From Vreelandella halophila (lineage in GTDB: Bacteria > Pseudomonadota > Gammaproteobacteria > Pseudomonadales > Oleiphilaceae), in assembly GCF_019903425.1 (NCBI RefSeq), contig NZ_JACHUZ010000013.1, positions 562,087 through 626,086 on the forward strand: a stretch of 64,000 nt of DNA, read 5' to 3'. A program made the translations under genes and the position numbers. This document shows, one piece after another, positions 34,716 to 45,743 of the stretch. Under the pieces are notes generated by a model. It made no database searches. It was not told where the DNA came from and saw nothing but the letters and a program-made list of their open reading frames with translations. Every line of letters starts with the position of its first letter. Position 1 is the stretch's first letter.

Positions 34716-36890
34716 ATGCGATTGAGACCAGTCCACATGAGGTGGCGATCCGACGCTATTCCGGGAACCATGGGCGTGCTGGGCCTTGCCATGGCAGCTC
34801 CCCTGGTCCTGGCACAGGAGGCGGATGGCGTGGGCGTTATGGCCCTTGATGAAGTGGTTGTGGAAGCCGGCGCACCCGCCCCTGGGTCACCGCTTATGCA
34901 GGCCGCCCAGATTGACGTTCTTCAGGGTGAGGAAAAGGATCGCCGTGAGGGCACAACCCTTGGCCAGACCCTGGATCACCTGCCCGGTGTGGATACCGTC
35001 AATGCCGGTAACCAGGCCGGGAAGCCGGTCATTCGGGGTCTCTCCGGTAACCGCGTGCGGATTCTTTCCGATGGTGTTGGCGTGGATCACCAGCAGTTCG
35101 GAACCCGGCATTCACCCAACATTGACCCCTTTCTGAGCGAGCGCATTGAAGTGGTTCGTGGTGCCTCGAGTATTCTTTATGGATCCGATGCGCTGGGCGG
35201 TGCCGTCGACGTTAAACCCCTGCCGCTGACCTTCAGCAGCGATGGTTCCCGTCACAACAGGGGCGAGGCGTTACTTCGGCACGCCACCAACAACAATCAG
35301 AATGACATTGGGTTCAAGGGAACCAGTGAGGGGGATCACTGGAGCTTTGTCGGTGGCATCATCCACCGGGATGCCGGGGATATCACCGTACCGGATGATC
35401 GGACATTCTTCCCGCCGCCCCCCAGTGACGCCGGCAAACGCCGGGCACCCGCCTACACCGGCTCGCTGGATTACACGGATTTTGAGCAGACCAATGGGCA
35501 GATTGGCGTCGGTTATCGCGGGGACTTTGGTGAGCTCCGGCTGCGTTATACCGGGTGGCGCAATGAACACAATTTCCTCCTGCCGCCCCCGGCGGGGAAT
35601 AAGCCGCCTGGCCAGGGCCCCGAGGGCGTTGGCCAGAATCTGGAAAATGATGAGCTTCGACTGGACGCCACACTGCCGGTCAATGACACCTGGACCTTTG
35701 AGCCAACCCTGGCATGGCAGAATAACCTTCGCCAATCGAACGCGGCCGGCGTACCAAGGGACAACCTTTTCGACGGCACCATCGATATTGAGTTCGACCA
35801 GTACACCACCCGCCTCGAAGCCAGGCACGGTCAACTGGCGTTCCTGGATGCCGGACGTGTGGGTGTTGAATACCGGACCAAGCAGCAGGTCTCCAGGGGA
35901 ACTACCCAGCTGACACCCGGAGGTCGGGTCAACAATCTGGGCGTATTCGCCTTTGAGGAGCGCACACTCGGTCGGTTAACCCTTCAGGCCGGTCTGCGCC
36001 AGGACTGGATTGAAACGATTGCCAAAAGCAGCAAAACGGCAGTGCCCACATCGTTTTCCGGCAGCGATAAAAACGACGAATCGGTTACCTCGGGCTCCTT
36101 TGGTGGCTCCTACGCCCTTACCAACAACCTGACCCTTGCCAGCAACATCGGACGCGGTTTCCGGGCGCCGACCCTTTTCGAGCTCCATGCTGACGGCGTT
36201 CATGCCGGAGTTGCGGCTGTCCAGAAGGGCAACCCGGATCTTGATGCGGAGAAATCACTGAACATGGACCTCTCACTGAGGTGGCGTTCCAATCGCACGT
36301 CTGCCAGTGCCACTGTCTACCGTAATGCCATTGACGACTACATCTATCTTCAGGACACAGGCAACACGGATAACGGTTTACCTGTCTTCCGCTACCGCCA
36401 GACGGATGCGGTGCTTAAAGGGGTGGAGCTGACGGCCCGGGCCCGGGTGACGGAGACGCTGGAGCTGAGCACCACCTACAGTGCGGTTGACGGCGAGAAT
36501 GACCAGACGGGTGAGGACTTGCCGCTGCAGCCGGCGGACGAACTGCTGCTCGAGGGAACCTGGACGCCCGGTCATTGGGGGTGGGCACGCGACCCCCATG
36601 TTCGCCTGGGTCTGCGTCACAACGCGTCCAGGGATGCGGCACCGGGTGAACCGTTTTCCCAGTTCGACAACGCACCCTTTGGGACGGCATCGACGGATGC
36701 CTACACCGTTGCGGATCTCGGCGTCGGCTTCTCCGTGGATGGCGGTACCGGGGCTCCCATGCGGTTCAGTCTCGAAGTGCGGAATCTGACCGATAAGAGC
36801 TACCGTGACTTCCTTGATACCTATAAGGGCTATGCTCTGAGTCCCGGCCGTGATGTGCGCATGACCGTCAGGGTTCCGTTCGGGGGCTGA
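34716..36890 (+). CDS. TonB-dependent outer-membrane receptor, probable zinc receptor (ZnuD-like)
   Basis: 724 residues. Signal peptide to about residue 33 (VLAQEA), then a short TonB-box-like ALDEVVVEA, a plug domain with KPVIRGLSGNRVRILSDG and ERIEVVRGASSILYGSDALGGAVD, and a beta-barrel ending in VRVPFGG. The plug contains DHQQFGTRHSPNID, as in ZnuD/heme-type receptors. The ATG follows TAAGGAG. The near-perfect Zur box upstream is the main reason to propose zinc uptake; the ligand is not determined by the protein sequence. Stand-alone gene followed by a bidirectional-looking hairpin. Confidence 0.85.
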   Translation: MRLRPVHMRWRSDAIPGTMGVLGLAMAAPLVLAQEADGVGVMALDEVVVEAGAPAPGSPLMQAAQIDVLQGEEKDRREGTTLGQTLDHLPGVDTVNAGNQAGKPVIRGLSGNRVRILSDGVGVDHQQFGTRHSPNIDPFLSERIEVVRGASSILYGSDALGGAVDVKPLPLTFSSDGSRHNRGEALLRHATNNNQNDIGFKGTSEGDHWSFVGGIIHRDAGDITVPDDRTFFPPPPSDAGKRRAPAYTGSLDYTDFEQTNGQIGVGYRGDFGELRLRYTGWRNEHNFLLPPPAGNKPPGQGPEGVGQNLENDELRLDATLPVNDTWTFEPTLAWQNNLRQSNAAGVPRDNLFDGTIDIEFDQYTTRLEARHGQLAFLDAGRVGVEYRTKQQVSRGTTQLTPGGRVNNLGVFAFEERTLGRLTLQAGLRQDWIETIAKSSKTAVPTSFSGSDKNDESVTSGSFGGSYALTNNLTLASNIGRGFRAPTLFELHADGVHAGVAAVQKGNPDLDAEKSLNMDLSLRWRSNRTSASATVYRNAIDDYIYLQDTGNTDNGLPVFRYRQTDAVLKGVELTARARVTETLELSTTYSAVDGENDQTGEDLPLQPADELLLEGTWTPGHWGWARDPHVRLGLRHNASRDAAPGEPFSQFDNAPFGTASTDAYTVADLGVGFSVDGGTGAPMRFSLEVRNLTDKSYRDFLDTYKGYALSPGRDVRMTVRVPFGG

Positions 36891-36894
36891 GCAC

Positions 36895-36918
36895 AAAAAA
36901 GCCGGCCCGAAGGCCGGC
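36895..36918 (-). terminator. Rho-independent terminator for the acyl-CoA dehydrogenase gene
   Basis: On the minus strand: GCCGGCC, a UUCG tetraloop, GGCCGGC, then six T residues. It sits 22 bases past the dehydrogenase stop and right behind the receptor stop on the other strand. Confidence 0.92.
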
Positions 36919-36940
36919 AAGGGGAGGGGTAAAGCGTGGT

Positions 36941-38761
36941 TCAGTAATCGAAGGCGAAGGCCTCGTTGTCGAGCTGCATCAGGGTCTCGCTGGGGCTCAG
37001 CATGCTGTCGGCATGGCCCTGGGCCTGGGGCAGCATCCGGTCGAAGTAGAATTCCGCGGTCGCCAGCTTGGCATTGTAGAATTCCTCGCTCTGGCTGCCG
37101 CCCTCTTCGAGCCCCTTGCGGGCGGCGGCGGCCATGCGGAGCCACATAAAGGCCATGTAGACGTAGCCGCTGTACATCAGGAAGTCGTGGGCCGCCGCGG
37201 AAACCATATCGCGGTCCTTGCGCGCGATGACCATCAGGCGGAAGGTCAGCCAGTTCCACTGGGTGGCCAGTTTCAGGATGCGCCAGGCCCAGGGGCGAAG
37301 GGTGCTGTCGGTGAGGTGCTTGCGCGCCTCGTTGCTCATGCGCAGGGTGAACTCGCGCACCGCCCCGCCCTGGGTCATCATCAGCACCTTGCGGCCGAGC
37401 AGGTCCAGTGCCTGGATGCCGGTCGTGCCCTCGTAGAGGGTGGCGATCCGGGTATCGCGCACGATCTGCTCCATGCCGTGTTCCTTGATGTAGCCGTGGC
37501 CGCCGAACACCTGCATGCCCAGGTTGGTGGCCTCGTAGCCCTTCTCGGTCAGGAAGCCCTTGAGGATCGGGGTCAGGAAGCCGAGCTTGTCGTCGTACTT
37601 CTGGATCTTCTTCTCATCCTCCTCCAGGTGACCGCAGACCATGTGGTCCGCGTACTGGGCGGCATCATAGAGCATGGCACGCCCGCCCTCGGCCACGGCC
37701 TTCTGGGTCAGCAGCATACGGCGCACGTCGGCGTGGTACATCAGGCTGTCCGCGATCTGGTCCGGTTCCTTCTTGCCGGAGAGCGCGCGCATGGAACGGC
37801 GCTCCTTCGCGTAGGCCAGTGCGTTCTGGTAGGAAAGTTCCGCCGGGCCCACGCCCTGGATAGCGGTGCCGATGCGGGCGGTGTTCATGAAGGTGAACAT
37901 GCACTCCATGCCCCTGTTTTCCTCGCCCACCATGTAGCCCTTCGCATCGTCGAAGTTCATGGTACAGGTGGCGGAGGCCTTTATGCCCATCTTCTCCTCG
38001 AGCGCGCCCACGGAGACGCCGTTGGACGCGCCTGCGTTGCCCTGGTCGTCCGGCAGGTACTTGGGCACGATGAACAGCGAAATGCCCTTGGTGCCCTTGG
38101 GCGCCTCCGGCGTGCGTGCCAGCACGATGTGCACGATGTTTTCGGCCAGGTCATGGTCTCCGGAGGAGATAAAGATCTTGGTGCCGGTGATGCGGTAACT
38201 GCCGTCCTCCTGGGGCACGGCCTTGGTCCGGACCTGGCCCAGGTCGGTGCCGCACTGGGGTTCGGTCAGGCACATGGTGCCGGTCCAGAGGCCCTCGGTC
38301 ATGGGCGTGAGGTAGGTCTGGCGCTGGTCCTCGTCGCCGTGGAGCTGGAGGGTGTTCATGGCCCCCATGGACAGGCCCGGGTACATGCTGAAGGGCCAGT
38401 TGGCGGTGCCCATCATTTCCTGCTTCATCAGGCCCAGGGAAGCGGGCAGGCCCTGGCCGCCGTACTCCTCCAGGCTGGAGAGGCCCTGCCAGCCGCCGGC
38501 CACGTATTCCTCATAGGCTTCTTTGTAGCCGGTCGGCGTCTTCACCTCGCCATCCACCAGCTTACAGCCCTCTTCGTCGCCGCTCTGGTAGAGCGGGAAG
38601 AGCGTGTTCTCACAGAACTTCGCACACTCGCCCAGAATGGCATCCACCATGTCCGGTGTTGCCTCGGCCCCGTTGCTCAGGCTCTGGTAGTGGCTCGGAT
38701 AGTCGAAGACTTCGTTGAGCAGGAAATTCACATCGGTCAGAGGCGCTTTATAGCTTGCCAT
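36941..38761 (-). CDS. Acyl-CoA dehydrogenase (long form with C-terminal extension)
   Basis: FAD enzyme of beta-oxidation passing electrons to ETF. 606 residues: N-terminal helical domain, beta domain with CLTEPQCGTDLGQVRTKA, C-terminal helical domain with the catalytic Glu in YEGTTGIQALDLLGRK, then an extra C-terminal domain (about 460-600) typical of the DmdC/FadE5-like group. The exact substrate chain length is unknown. The ATG at 38761 has GGGAGGG 8 bases upstream; the longer upstream frame runs through the promoter region and is not credible. Confidence 0.93.
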   Translation of the reverse strand: MASYKAPLTDVNFLLNEVFDYPSHYQSLSNGAEATPDMVDAILGECAKFCENTLFPLYQSGDEEGCKLVDGEVKTPTGYKEAYEEYVAGGWQGLSSLEEYGGQGLPASLGLMKQEMMGTANWPFSMYPGLSMGAMNTLQLHGDEDQRQTYLTPMTEGLWTGTMCLTEPQCGTDLGQVRTKAVPQEDGSYRITGTKIFISSGDHDLAENIVHIVLARTPEAPKGTKGISLFIVPKYLPDDQGNAGASNGVSVGALEEKMGIKASATCTMNFDDAKGYMVGEENRGMECMFTFMNTARIGTAIQGVGPAELSYQNALAYAKERRSMRALSGKKEPDQIADSLMYHADVRRMLLTQKAVAEGGRAMLYDAAQYADHMVCGHLEEDEKKIQKYDDKLGFLTPILKGFLTEKGYEATNLGMQVFGGHGYIKEHGMEQIVRDTRIATLYEGTTGIQALDLLGRKVLMMTQGGAVREFTLRMSNEARKHLTDSTLRPWAWRILKLATQWNWLTFRLMVIARKDRDMVSAAAHDFLMYSGYVYMAFMWLRMAAAARKGLEEGGSQSEEFYNAKLATAEFYFDRMLPQAQGHADSMLSPSETLMQLDNEAFAFDY

Positions 38762-38825
38762 TACGGACCCTCCCATCAGGTTGCTATGGAGGCAGTCTCT
38801 GACAGGAACGTCATTCGAGCCAATG

Positions 38826-38851
38826 GCGACGTGTACATCTGTGTACGTCGC
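38826..38851. promoter_or_regulatory. Inverted repeat in divergent promoter region (candidate operator)
   Basis: GCGACG (38826-38831) and CGTCGC (38846-38851) flank inner arms TACA/TGTA around TCTG, with a two-base offset. It lies 65 bases upstream of the acyl-CoA dehydrogenase start and 78 bases before the DUF3833 lipoprotein. Resembles an operator for a dimeric repressor; none is identified. Confidence 0.35.
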
Positions 38852-38928
38852 TGCGGCCACCCGGTAAACCTCGCGGCGGGCATCCGCGTATGCAATAACA
38901 GTCATTCATTCCGATGGAGGTTCAGCCC

Positions 38929-39474
38929 ATGGCAGTCATTCGCCCAGCCCGTTGCTTATCCGGGATCTTTCTCCTGGTCCTGCCCTTTCTGGCGGCCTGC
39001 TCCGGCCCCGCCATTGATGACTACGTGGGCCAGGAGCCGGAGCTGGTGCCCAGTGAGTTCTTTCAGGGTGAGCTGACCGCCCGAGGCGTGGTCAAGGACC
39101 GCTCCGGTGAGGTTATCCGCCACTTCGATGCCACTATCGATGCCTCCTGGGATGAGGACGGCGTGGGTACCCTGGATGAGATCTTCACCTACAGTGACGG
39201 CGAGACCGATACCCGGGTCTGGACTCTGGAGCCCCGGGATGGTGGCTATCACGCCACTGCGGGCGATGTAACGGAGCCGGGCTTCATGGAGTATGAGGGC
39301 AATGCCATCCATATGAACTATGTGCTGGAAGTGTCCTTTGGCGGGAGCACCTACAATGTCCGCATGGATGACTGGATGTACCGGGTCACCGAAGACACCG
39401 TCATCAATGAAACGGAAATGACCTACTGGGGCTTCCGTGTGGGTGAGGTGGTTCTCGTGATCCAGAGACAATGA
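38929..39474 (+). CDS. DUF3833 family lipoprotein
   Basis: 181 residues. Type II signal peptide with lipobox LAAC at Cys24, then the DUF3833 pattern: EFFQGELTARGVVKDRSGEV, LDEIFTYSDGETDTRVW, DVTEPGFMEYEGNA and YNVRMDDWMY. The family has no known function; some members neighbour fatty-acid or envelope genes. The ATG at 38929 has GGAGG 8 bases upstream; an ATG 15 bases earlier lacks it. Divergent from the acyl-CoA dehydrogenase. Confidence 0.88.
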   Translation: MAVIRPARCLSGIFLLVLPFLAACSGPAIDDYVGQEPELVPSEFFQGELTARGVVKDRSGEVIRHFDATIDASWDEDGVGTLDEIFTYSDGETDTRVWTLEPRDGGYHATAGDVTEPGFMEYEGNAIHMNYVLEVSFGGSTYNVRMDDWMYRVTEDTVINETEMTYWGFRVGEVVLVIQRQ

Positions 39475-39759
39475 GATGGCCCTCCTGTGGAAAACTCTGT
39501 TTACAGAATAGGGAAAGATCTGTAGAAAGTTCATTTAAACGTTTAAAATCAATATCCTAAAGCAATATTAAGGCTGTTTTGGTCATTTACAATCTGTGGA
39601 CAGTTTTTTGAGTGCTTTGTGATAAAAGCGCCCCAGGTGTCTGTTATTCCGGGGTGAAGACCTCTGTTCAGAAATTGTCCGGGTTGTCTGCACAGGGTTG
39701 ACGCTTCGGGTTATACTACGCGGTTCATTCAGAGAATCCGGCAAGCCCCGAGGTCCACT
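39475..39759. other. AT-rich intergenic region upstream of mnmG
   Basis: Non-coding 285 bases, much richer in A/T than the flanks. Contains the perfect 14-base palindrome TTTAAACGTTTAAA (39534-39547), a one-mismatch DnaA box on the minus strand (TGTGGAAAA, 39486-39494), a two-mismatch one (39595-39603) and a -10-like TATACT (39712-39717) probably serving mnmG. In enterics oriC lies at this position. Confidence 0.5.
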
Positions 39760-41646
39760 GTGGAATACCCCAAGCACTTCGACGTCATCGTGATCGGCGG
39801 CGGCCATGCGGGCACCGAGGCGGCCCTCGCCGCGGCCCGCATGGGGCGCGATACCCTGCTGCTGACGCACAACATCGAGACCCTGGGTCAGATGTCCTGC
39901 AACCCCGCCATCGGCGGTATCGGCAAGAGTCATCTGGTCAAGGAAATTGATGCGATGGGCGGCGCCATGGGCCTTGCCACGGACCAAGCGGGCATCCAGT
40001 TCCGGGTGCTCAATTCCAGCAAGGGCCCGGCCGTGCGCGCCACCCGCGCCCAGGCGGACCGCGCCCTGTACAAGGCCGCCATCCGGAACATGCTCGAGAA
40101 CCAGCCCAACCTGCACATCTTCCAGCAGGCGGCCGATGACCTGGTTGTCGAGAACGACCGGGTTCAGGGTGTGGTTTCCCAGACCGGCGTCACCTTCCGT
40201 GCGCCCACAGTGGTGCTGACCACGGGTACCTTCCTGGGCGGCGTCATCCACATCGGCATGCAGAACCAGCAGGGCGGCCGCGCCGGCGACCCGCCGACCA
40301 TCGGGCTGGCGAAGCGCCTGCGCGAGCTGCCGTTCACCGTGGGCCGGCTCAAGACCGGCACCCCGGCGCGGATCGACGCCAAGACCGTGGATTTCTCAAA
40401 GATGGACGTGCAGCCCGGCGACGAGAAAGAGCCGGTGATGTCCTACATGGGCGACGCGAGCTGGCACCCGCAGCAGATGCCCTGCTACATCACCCGCACC
40501 ACGCCGGAGACCCACGACATCATCCTGGGGGCACTGGACCAGTCGCCCATGTTCGCCGGTGACATCGACGGTGTCGGGCCGCGCTACTGCCCGTCCGTTG
40601 AGGACAAGGTCCACCGCTTCGCGGACAAGGATTCGCACCAGATCTTCGTGGAGCCGGAGGGACTGAACAGTCAGGAACTCTATCCCAACGGCATCTCCAC
40701 CAGCCTGCCGTTCGACGTGCAGATGGCGTTCATCCGGACCATTCCGGGCTTCGAAAACGCCCACGTCACCCGGCCGGGCTACGCCATCGAATACGACTAC
40801 CTGGACCCACGCGACCTTCATCATACGCTCGAGACCCGGTTCATCGGCGGTCTCTACCTGGCGGGCCAGATCAACGGCACCACAGGGTACGAGGAGGCCG
40901 GCGCCCAGGGCCTGCTGGCGGGGCTCAACGCGGCCCTGGCGGCGCATGGCGAGGAACCCTGGTACCCACGCCGGGACGAGGCTTACCTCGGTGTCCTGGT
41001 GGACGACCTCATTACCATGGGGGCCAATGAGCCCTACCGTATGTTCACCAGCCGGGCGGAATACCGCCTGGTGCTGCGCGAGGACAACGCGGACCTGCGC
41101 CTGACCGAGACCGGCCGCAACCTGGGGCTGGTGGACGACGAGCGCTGGGCCGCCTTCGAGGCTAAGCGTGAAGGCATCCGGGCGGAGCGCGAGCGACTCG
41201 ACCGCACGCGGATCCACCCGAACACCGAGGCGGCCGCCGTGGCCGATCAGTACCTGAAGCAGCCGCTCAAGAAGGACCAGACCCTGGCCGAGCTGCTGCG
41301 TCGGCCGGAAGTCGACTACGAGGCGATTGCCGCCATCGGCGGCGAACGCGCCGAGGACCCGGTGGTGGCCGAGCAGGTCGCCATCCAGGTGAAATACGAG
41401 GGCTACATCTCGCGCCAGGAAGCGGATATCGAGCGCCTGCGCCGGCATGAGAACATGGGCCTGCCGAAGGATCTGGACTACGACAGTGTTGGCGGCCTGT
41501 CCAACGAGGTGAAGCAGAAGCTCGAGGAAACCCGGCCGGAGACCATCGCCCAGGCCTCGCGCATCCAGGGCGTTACACCGGCGGCGGTTTCCCAGCTGTT
41601 GATCCACCTCAAGAAGCGGGACCTGCTGCAACAGGAAAGCGCCTGA
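39760..41646 (+). CDS. mnmG: tRNA uridine 5-carboxymethylaminomethyl modification enzyme MnmG
   Basis: FAD/NADH enzyme, partner of MnmE in wobble uridine modification (also called GidA). The FAD-binding [17 protein letters not shown] is at the N-terminus, with [21 protein letters not shown] following and a C-terminal helical MnmE-binding domain. 628 residues (E. coli 629). GTG start after GAGG. Followed directly by rsmG, as in most gammaproteobacteria. Confidence 0.98.
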   Translation: MEYPKHFDVIVIGGGHAGTEAALAAARMGRDTLLLTHNIETLGQMSCNPAIGGIGKSHLVKEIDAMGGAMGLATDQAGIQFRVLNSSKGPAVRATRAQADRALYKAAIRNMLENQPNLHIFQQAADDLVVENDRVQGVVSQTGVTFRAPTVVLTTGTFLGGVIHIGMQNQQGGRAGDPPTIGLAKRLRELPFTVGRLKTGTPARIDAKTVDFSKMDVQPGDEKEPVMSYMGDASWHPQQMPCYITRTTPETHDIILGALDQSPMFAGDIDGVGPRYCPSVEDKVHRFADKDSHQIFVEPEGLNSQELYPNGISTSLPFDVQMAFIRTIPGFENAHVTRPGYAIEYDYLDPRDLHHTLETRFIGGLYLAGQINGTTGYEEAGAQGLLAGLNAALAAHGEEPWYPRRDEAYLGVLVDDLITMGANEPYRMFTSRAEYRLVLREDNADLRLTETGRNLGLVDDERWAAFEAKREGIRAERERLDRTRIHPNTEAAAVADQYLKQPLKKDQTLAELLRRPEVDYEAIAAIGGERAEDPVVAEQVAIQVKYEGYISRQEADIERLRRHENMGLPKDLDYDSVGGLSNEVKQKLEETRPETIAQASRIQGVTPAAVSQLLIHLKKRDLLQQESA

Positions 41647-42300
41647 ATGGACGCGGAACGCCGTGAATTGGAGGCAGGGGCTGAAGCGCTCGGTGTCAGC
41701 CTCGCCCCGGAGACGGTGGACCGCATGCTGCGGCTGCTGGACCTGCTGGAAAAGTGGAACCGGGCCTACAACCTGACGGCGGTGCGTGAGCGCAGCGCCA
41801 TGTGTGCCCGCCACCTTCTGGACAGCCTCACGCTGGTGCCGCGGCTCGGCTCGGGGCCGGTACTGGATGTTGGCTCTGGCGGGGGGTTTCCCGGGCTGGT
41901 GCTGGCATTGCACTCGCCGGCAAGACAGGTGACACTGCTGGACAGCAACAGCAAGAAGACCCGGTTCCTGACCCAGTGCCGGCTGGAGCTGGGCCTGGAC
42001 AACATGCAGGTGGTGCAGGCCCGGGTCGAGGACTGGCAGGGTGGCCCCTTCCCGCAGATCACAAGCCGCGCGTTCGCGTCCCTGGCGGAGATGGTGCCCA
42101 TGACGGCCCACCTGCTGGCAGCGGACGGGGAACACCTGGCCATGAAGGGGCCGGAAGCCACCACCGAGGTTGAAGGGCTTCCGAGCGGCTGGCAGCTGCT
42201 TGAAGACAGCCGGGTCACCGTACCCGGCGTGGACGCGGAACGGCGGATCCTGCGCATCGGGCGCAACAGTTCGGATTCCACGGGCGAGACAGGAGACTGA
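41647..42300 (+). CDS. rsmG: 16S rRNA (guanine-527-N7) methyltransferase
   Basis: SAM-dependent methylation of G527 in 16S rRNA. KWNRAYNLTAVRE, HLLDSL, DVGSGGGFPGLVLA (SAM loop) and TSRAFASLAEMV are the family hallmarks. 217 residues. The ATG begins at the base after the mnmG stop; its own stop overlaps parA by one base. Confidence 0.97.
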   Translation: MDAERRELEAGAEALGVSLAPETVDRMLRLLDLLEKWNRAYNLTAVRERSAMCARHLLDSLTLVPRLGSGPVLDVGSGGGFPGLVLALHSPARQVTLLDSNSKKTRFLTQCRLELGLDNMQVVQARVEDWQGGPFPQITSRAFASLAEMVPMTAHLLAADGEHLAMKGPEATTEVEGLPSGWQLLEDSRVTVPGVDAERRILRIGRNSSDSTGETGD

Positions 42301-43100
42301 TGGCAATGGCGCGCATCGTGGCGGTAACCAACCAGAAGGGTGGCGTGGGCAAGACCACCACCTGTGTGAACCTGGCGGCCTCGCTGGCGGCGACTAAACG
42401 CCGGGTGCTGCTGGTGGACATGGACCCTCAGGGCAACGCCACCATGGGCAGCGGGCTCGACAAGAACGAGCTCCGCGTCAGTGGCTATGACGTGCTCACG
42501 CGCCGGCAGGACGCGGCCGACGTCTGCACCGAGGCGCCCGATTCCGGATTCGATGTGCTGCCCGCCAACGGCGATCTTACCGCCGCCGAGGTGGAGCTGA
42601 TGAACGAGATCGGCCGTGAACACCGCCTGCGGCTGGCCCTCAAGCCCATCACCGAGCTGTATGATTTCATCCTCATCGACTGCCCGCCGGCGCTGAACCT
42701 GCTGACGGTCAACGCGCTGGCCGCCGCCGACTCCGTGCTCATCCCCATGCAGTGCGAGTACTACGCACTGGAGGGGCTGGCGGCGCTCATGGGCACCATC
42801 GAGCAGATCCAGGAAACGGTGAACCCGGCGCTGAAGATCGAGGGGCTGCTGCGTACCATGTACGACCCCCGGAACAGCCTGACCCTGGATGTGTCACGCC
42901 AGCTCAGTGACTACTTCGGAGATCGGGTCTACTCGGCCGTGATCCCACGTAATGTGCGTCTGGCCGAGGCTCCCAGTTACGGCATGCCAGCACTGCGCTA
43001 CGACCGCAGCTCCAAGGGCGCCATCTCCTATCTGGCGCTGGCGGGCGAGATGGTCAGGCGCAATGGCAGCCAGCAGTCCCAGGACGCTGTGGCCGTGTAA
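42300..43100 (+). CDS. parA: Chromosome-partitioning ATPase ParA (Soj)
   Basis: Deviant Walker ATPase acting with ParB-parS in origin segregation. NQKGGVGKTTTCVNLAASLA at residues 11-30 (deviant Walker A), DMDPQGNA, and IDCPPALNLLTVNAL. 266 residues. ATG overlaps the rsmG stop; an ATG two codons later is also possible. Confidence 0.97.
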   Translation: MAMARIVAVTNQKGGVGKTTTCVNLAASLAATKRRVLLVDMDPQGNATMGSGLDKNELRVSGYDVLTRRQDAADVCTEAPDSGFDVLPANGDLTAAEVELMNEIGREHRLRLALKPITELYDFILIDCPPALNLLTVNALAAADSVLIPMQCEYYALEGLAALMGTIEQIQETVNPALKIEGLLRTMYDPRNSLTLDVSRQLSDYFGDRVYSAVIPRNVRLAEAPSYGMPALRYDRSSKGAISYLALAGEMVRRNGSQQSQDAVAV

Positions 43101-43146
43101 CGGCCCCGTCCTACCCGTGGAACGAACAGGATAAAAAGCAACCATC

Positions 43147-44031
43147 ATGTCATCGCGCAAACGCGGACTTGGCCAGCGAGGCCTCAATGCCCTTCTCGAA
43201 GGCTCCCGGACCAATCTTGAGGAAGAGGCCCCCGCCGACCCGGGCATCAATGCGGAACTGAAAGAGCTGCCACTGGACCTGATCCAGCGTGGCCGCTATC
43301 AGCCGCGCCGGGATATGGACGAGGAGGCCCTTCAGGAACTCGCGGAGTCCATCAAGCAGCAGGGCGTGATGCAGCCGGTGGTGGTGCGCCCCCTGGAAAG
43401 CGGCCACTACGAACTGGTGGCCGGGGAACGGCGCTGGCGCGCCACCCAGTTGGCCGGCCTGGACCGCATTCCCGCGCTGATCCGCGAGGTGCCGGATGAG
43501 GCGGCGATTGCCCTGGGGCTGGTGGAAAACATCCAGCGCGAAAACCTCAATCCCATCGAGGAAGCCGCCGCGCTCCACCGGCTGCAGGAGGAATTCGGCC
43601 TGACCCAGCAGCAGACCGCCGACGCCGTGGGCAAGTCCCGCACCACCATCACCAATCTGCTGCGGCTCATGGGGCTGGCGGAAGAGGTCCGGATCATGCT
43701 CGAGCATGGCGACCTAGAAATGGGCCATGGCCGCGCCCTGCTGGGGCTGTCGCACCAGCAGCAGGCACCTGTGGCACGCCAGGTGGTGAGCAAGTCGCTG
43801 TCGGTGCGCCAGACTGAGGCGCTGGTGCGTAAAACGCTGGAACAGGGCCAGGGCAATGCAAAGCCGGAGCCCGAAAAGGAGGATCCGGACATCCGCAACC
43901 TCCAGGACCAGCTGGCGGATCGGCTGGGCGCGCGCGTGGCCATCAACCACGGCAAACGCGGCAAGGGCAAGGTGGTGATCGAGTACAACAGCCTGGATGA
44001 ACTGGACGGAATTCTTGAACATATCCAGTAG
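43147..44031 (+). CDS. parB: Chromosome-partitioning protein ParB
   Basis: CTP-dependent clamp that loads at parS. N-terminal basic RGLGQRGLNALL-like ParA-interacting segment, ParB N-domain with ELPLDLIQRGRYQPRRDMDEEALQELAESI, GERRWRA CTP motif, ENIQRENLNPIEEA, HTH around AVGKSRTTITNLLRL, and a C-terminal dimerisation domain. 294 residues. Its likely targets are the two parS sites in recF. Confidence 0.97.
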   Translation: MSSRKRGLGQRGLNALLEGSRTNLEEEAPADPGINAELKELPLDLIQRGRYQPRRDMDEEALQELAESIKQQGVMQPVVVRPLESGHYELVAGERRWRATQLAGLDRIPALIREVPDEAAIALGLVENIQRENLNPIEEAAALHRLQEEFGLTQQQTADAVGKSRTTITNLLRLMGLAEEVRIMLEHGDLEMGHGRALLGLSHQQQAPVARQVVSKSLSVRQTEALVRKTLEQGQGNAKPEPEKEDPDIRNLQDQLADRLGARVAINHGKRGKGKVVIEYNSLDELDGILEHIQ

Positions 44032-44070
44032 TCCGCGGGCGTCAATCGTTCGAATTTTCATCCAAATTCA

Positions 44071-44099
44071 TTGATCCAGACCACCCAAAGCCCTATAAT
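44071..44099 (+). promoter_or_regulatory. Probable atp operon promoter
   Basis: TTGATC (44071-44076), 17 bases, perfect TATAAT (44094-44099), 39 bases upstream of the atpI start. Confidence 0.7.
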
Positions 44100-44137
44100 C
44101 TGCCCCGCTTTAATAACGGCCGACAAGGGTTGGCACA

Positions 44138-44515
44138 TTGAACATCAGGCGGCCTCCGATAGGCCGACTCATCATGATCCAGCTGGGAATTCTGCTGCTG
44201 GTCAGCGGCCTTTTCCTGCTTGAGTCGGCGCTCGGAGCCCGCTCCGCTCTGTTCGGGGGGCTTGCTTACTGGATTCCGAACAGCCTTTTTACGCTGCGCT
44301 ATTTCCGCCATCGCGGAGCGCAGCGTGCTGGGGCGGTTTTCGCGGCCATGATGGCCGGTGAGATGTTCAAGCTGTCCGCAACAGTGGTTCTTCTGGCGGG
44401 CACGCTGATGCTGATCCAGCCGATCGACGGGCCGGGCCTGTTTACCGGGTTCGGCACCATGATCCTCAGCCACATGCTGACGCCGCTAGTGTTCAGTAGG
44501 GTTGCAAACCGATGA
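44138..44515 (+). CDS. atpI: ATP synthase subunit I (AtpI)
   Basis: Small four-helix membrane protein thought to help assemble the c-ring. 125 residues, hydrophobic, with GGLAYWIPNSLFTLRYFR and AAMMAGEMFKLSATVVLL typical of the family. The TTG at 44138 is used here because it keeps the basic N-terminus and follows AAGGG; an in-frame ATG at 44174 is an alternative. First gene of atpIBEFHAGDC. Confidence 0.88.
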   Translation: MNIRRPPIGRLIMIQLGILLLVSGLFLLESALGARSALFGGLAYWIPNSLFTLRYFRHRGAQRAGAVFAAMMAGEMFKLSATVVLLAGTLMLIQPIDGPGLFTGFGTMILSHMLTPLVFSRVANR

Positions 44516-44529
44516 CGGGGCGAGAGTAG

Positions 44530-45384
<855 letters not shown>

Positions 45385-45415
45385 CCATCAATCTTTGATG
45401 ACCCTAAACCCCTAA

Positions 45416-45664
<249 letters not shown>

Positions 45665-45743
45665 CACCGGATGGTTAAGGGGTGGTCCAACAGCGGCTGC
45701 CCCATCGTCCCGAACGCAACGAATCGGAAAGAGGTAGAACGCC

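Noticed and set aside
37013-39076. 687-codon open frame opposite the acyl-CoA dehydrogenase
   Set aside because: Shadow frame without motifs, crossing the divergent promoter region.
39486-39494. mnmG-upstream region as the main oriC
   Set aside because: It has no perfect DnaA box, whereas the dnaA-rpmH gap has one and coincides with the divergence of gene direction; kept only as a secondary possibility.
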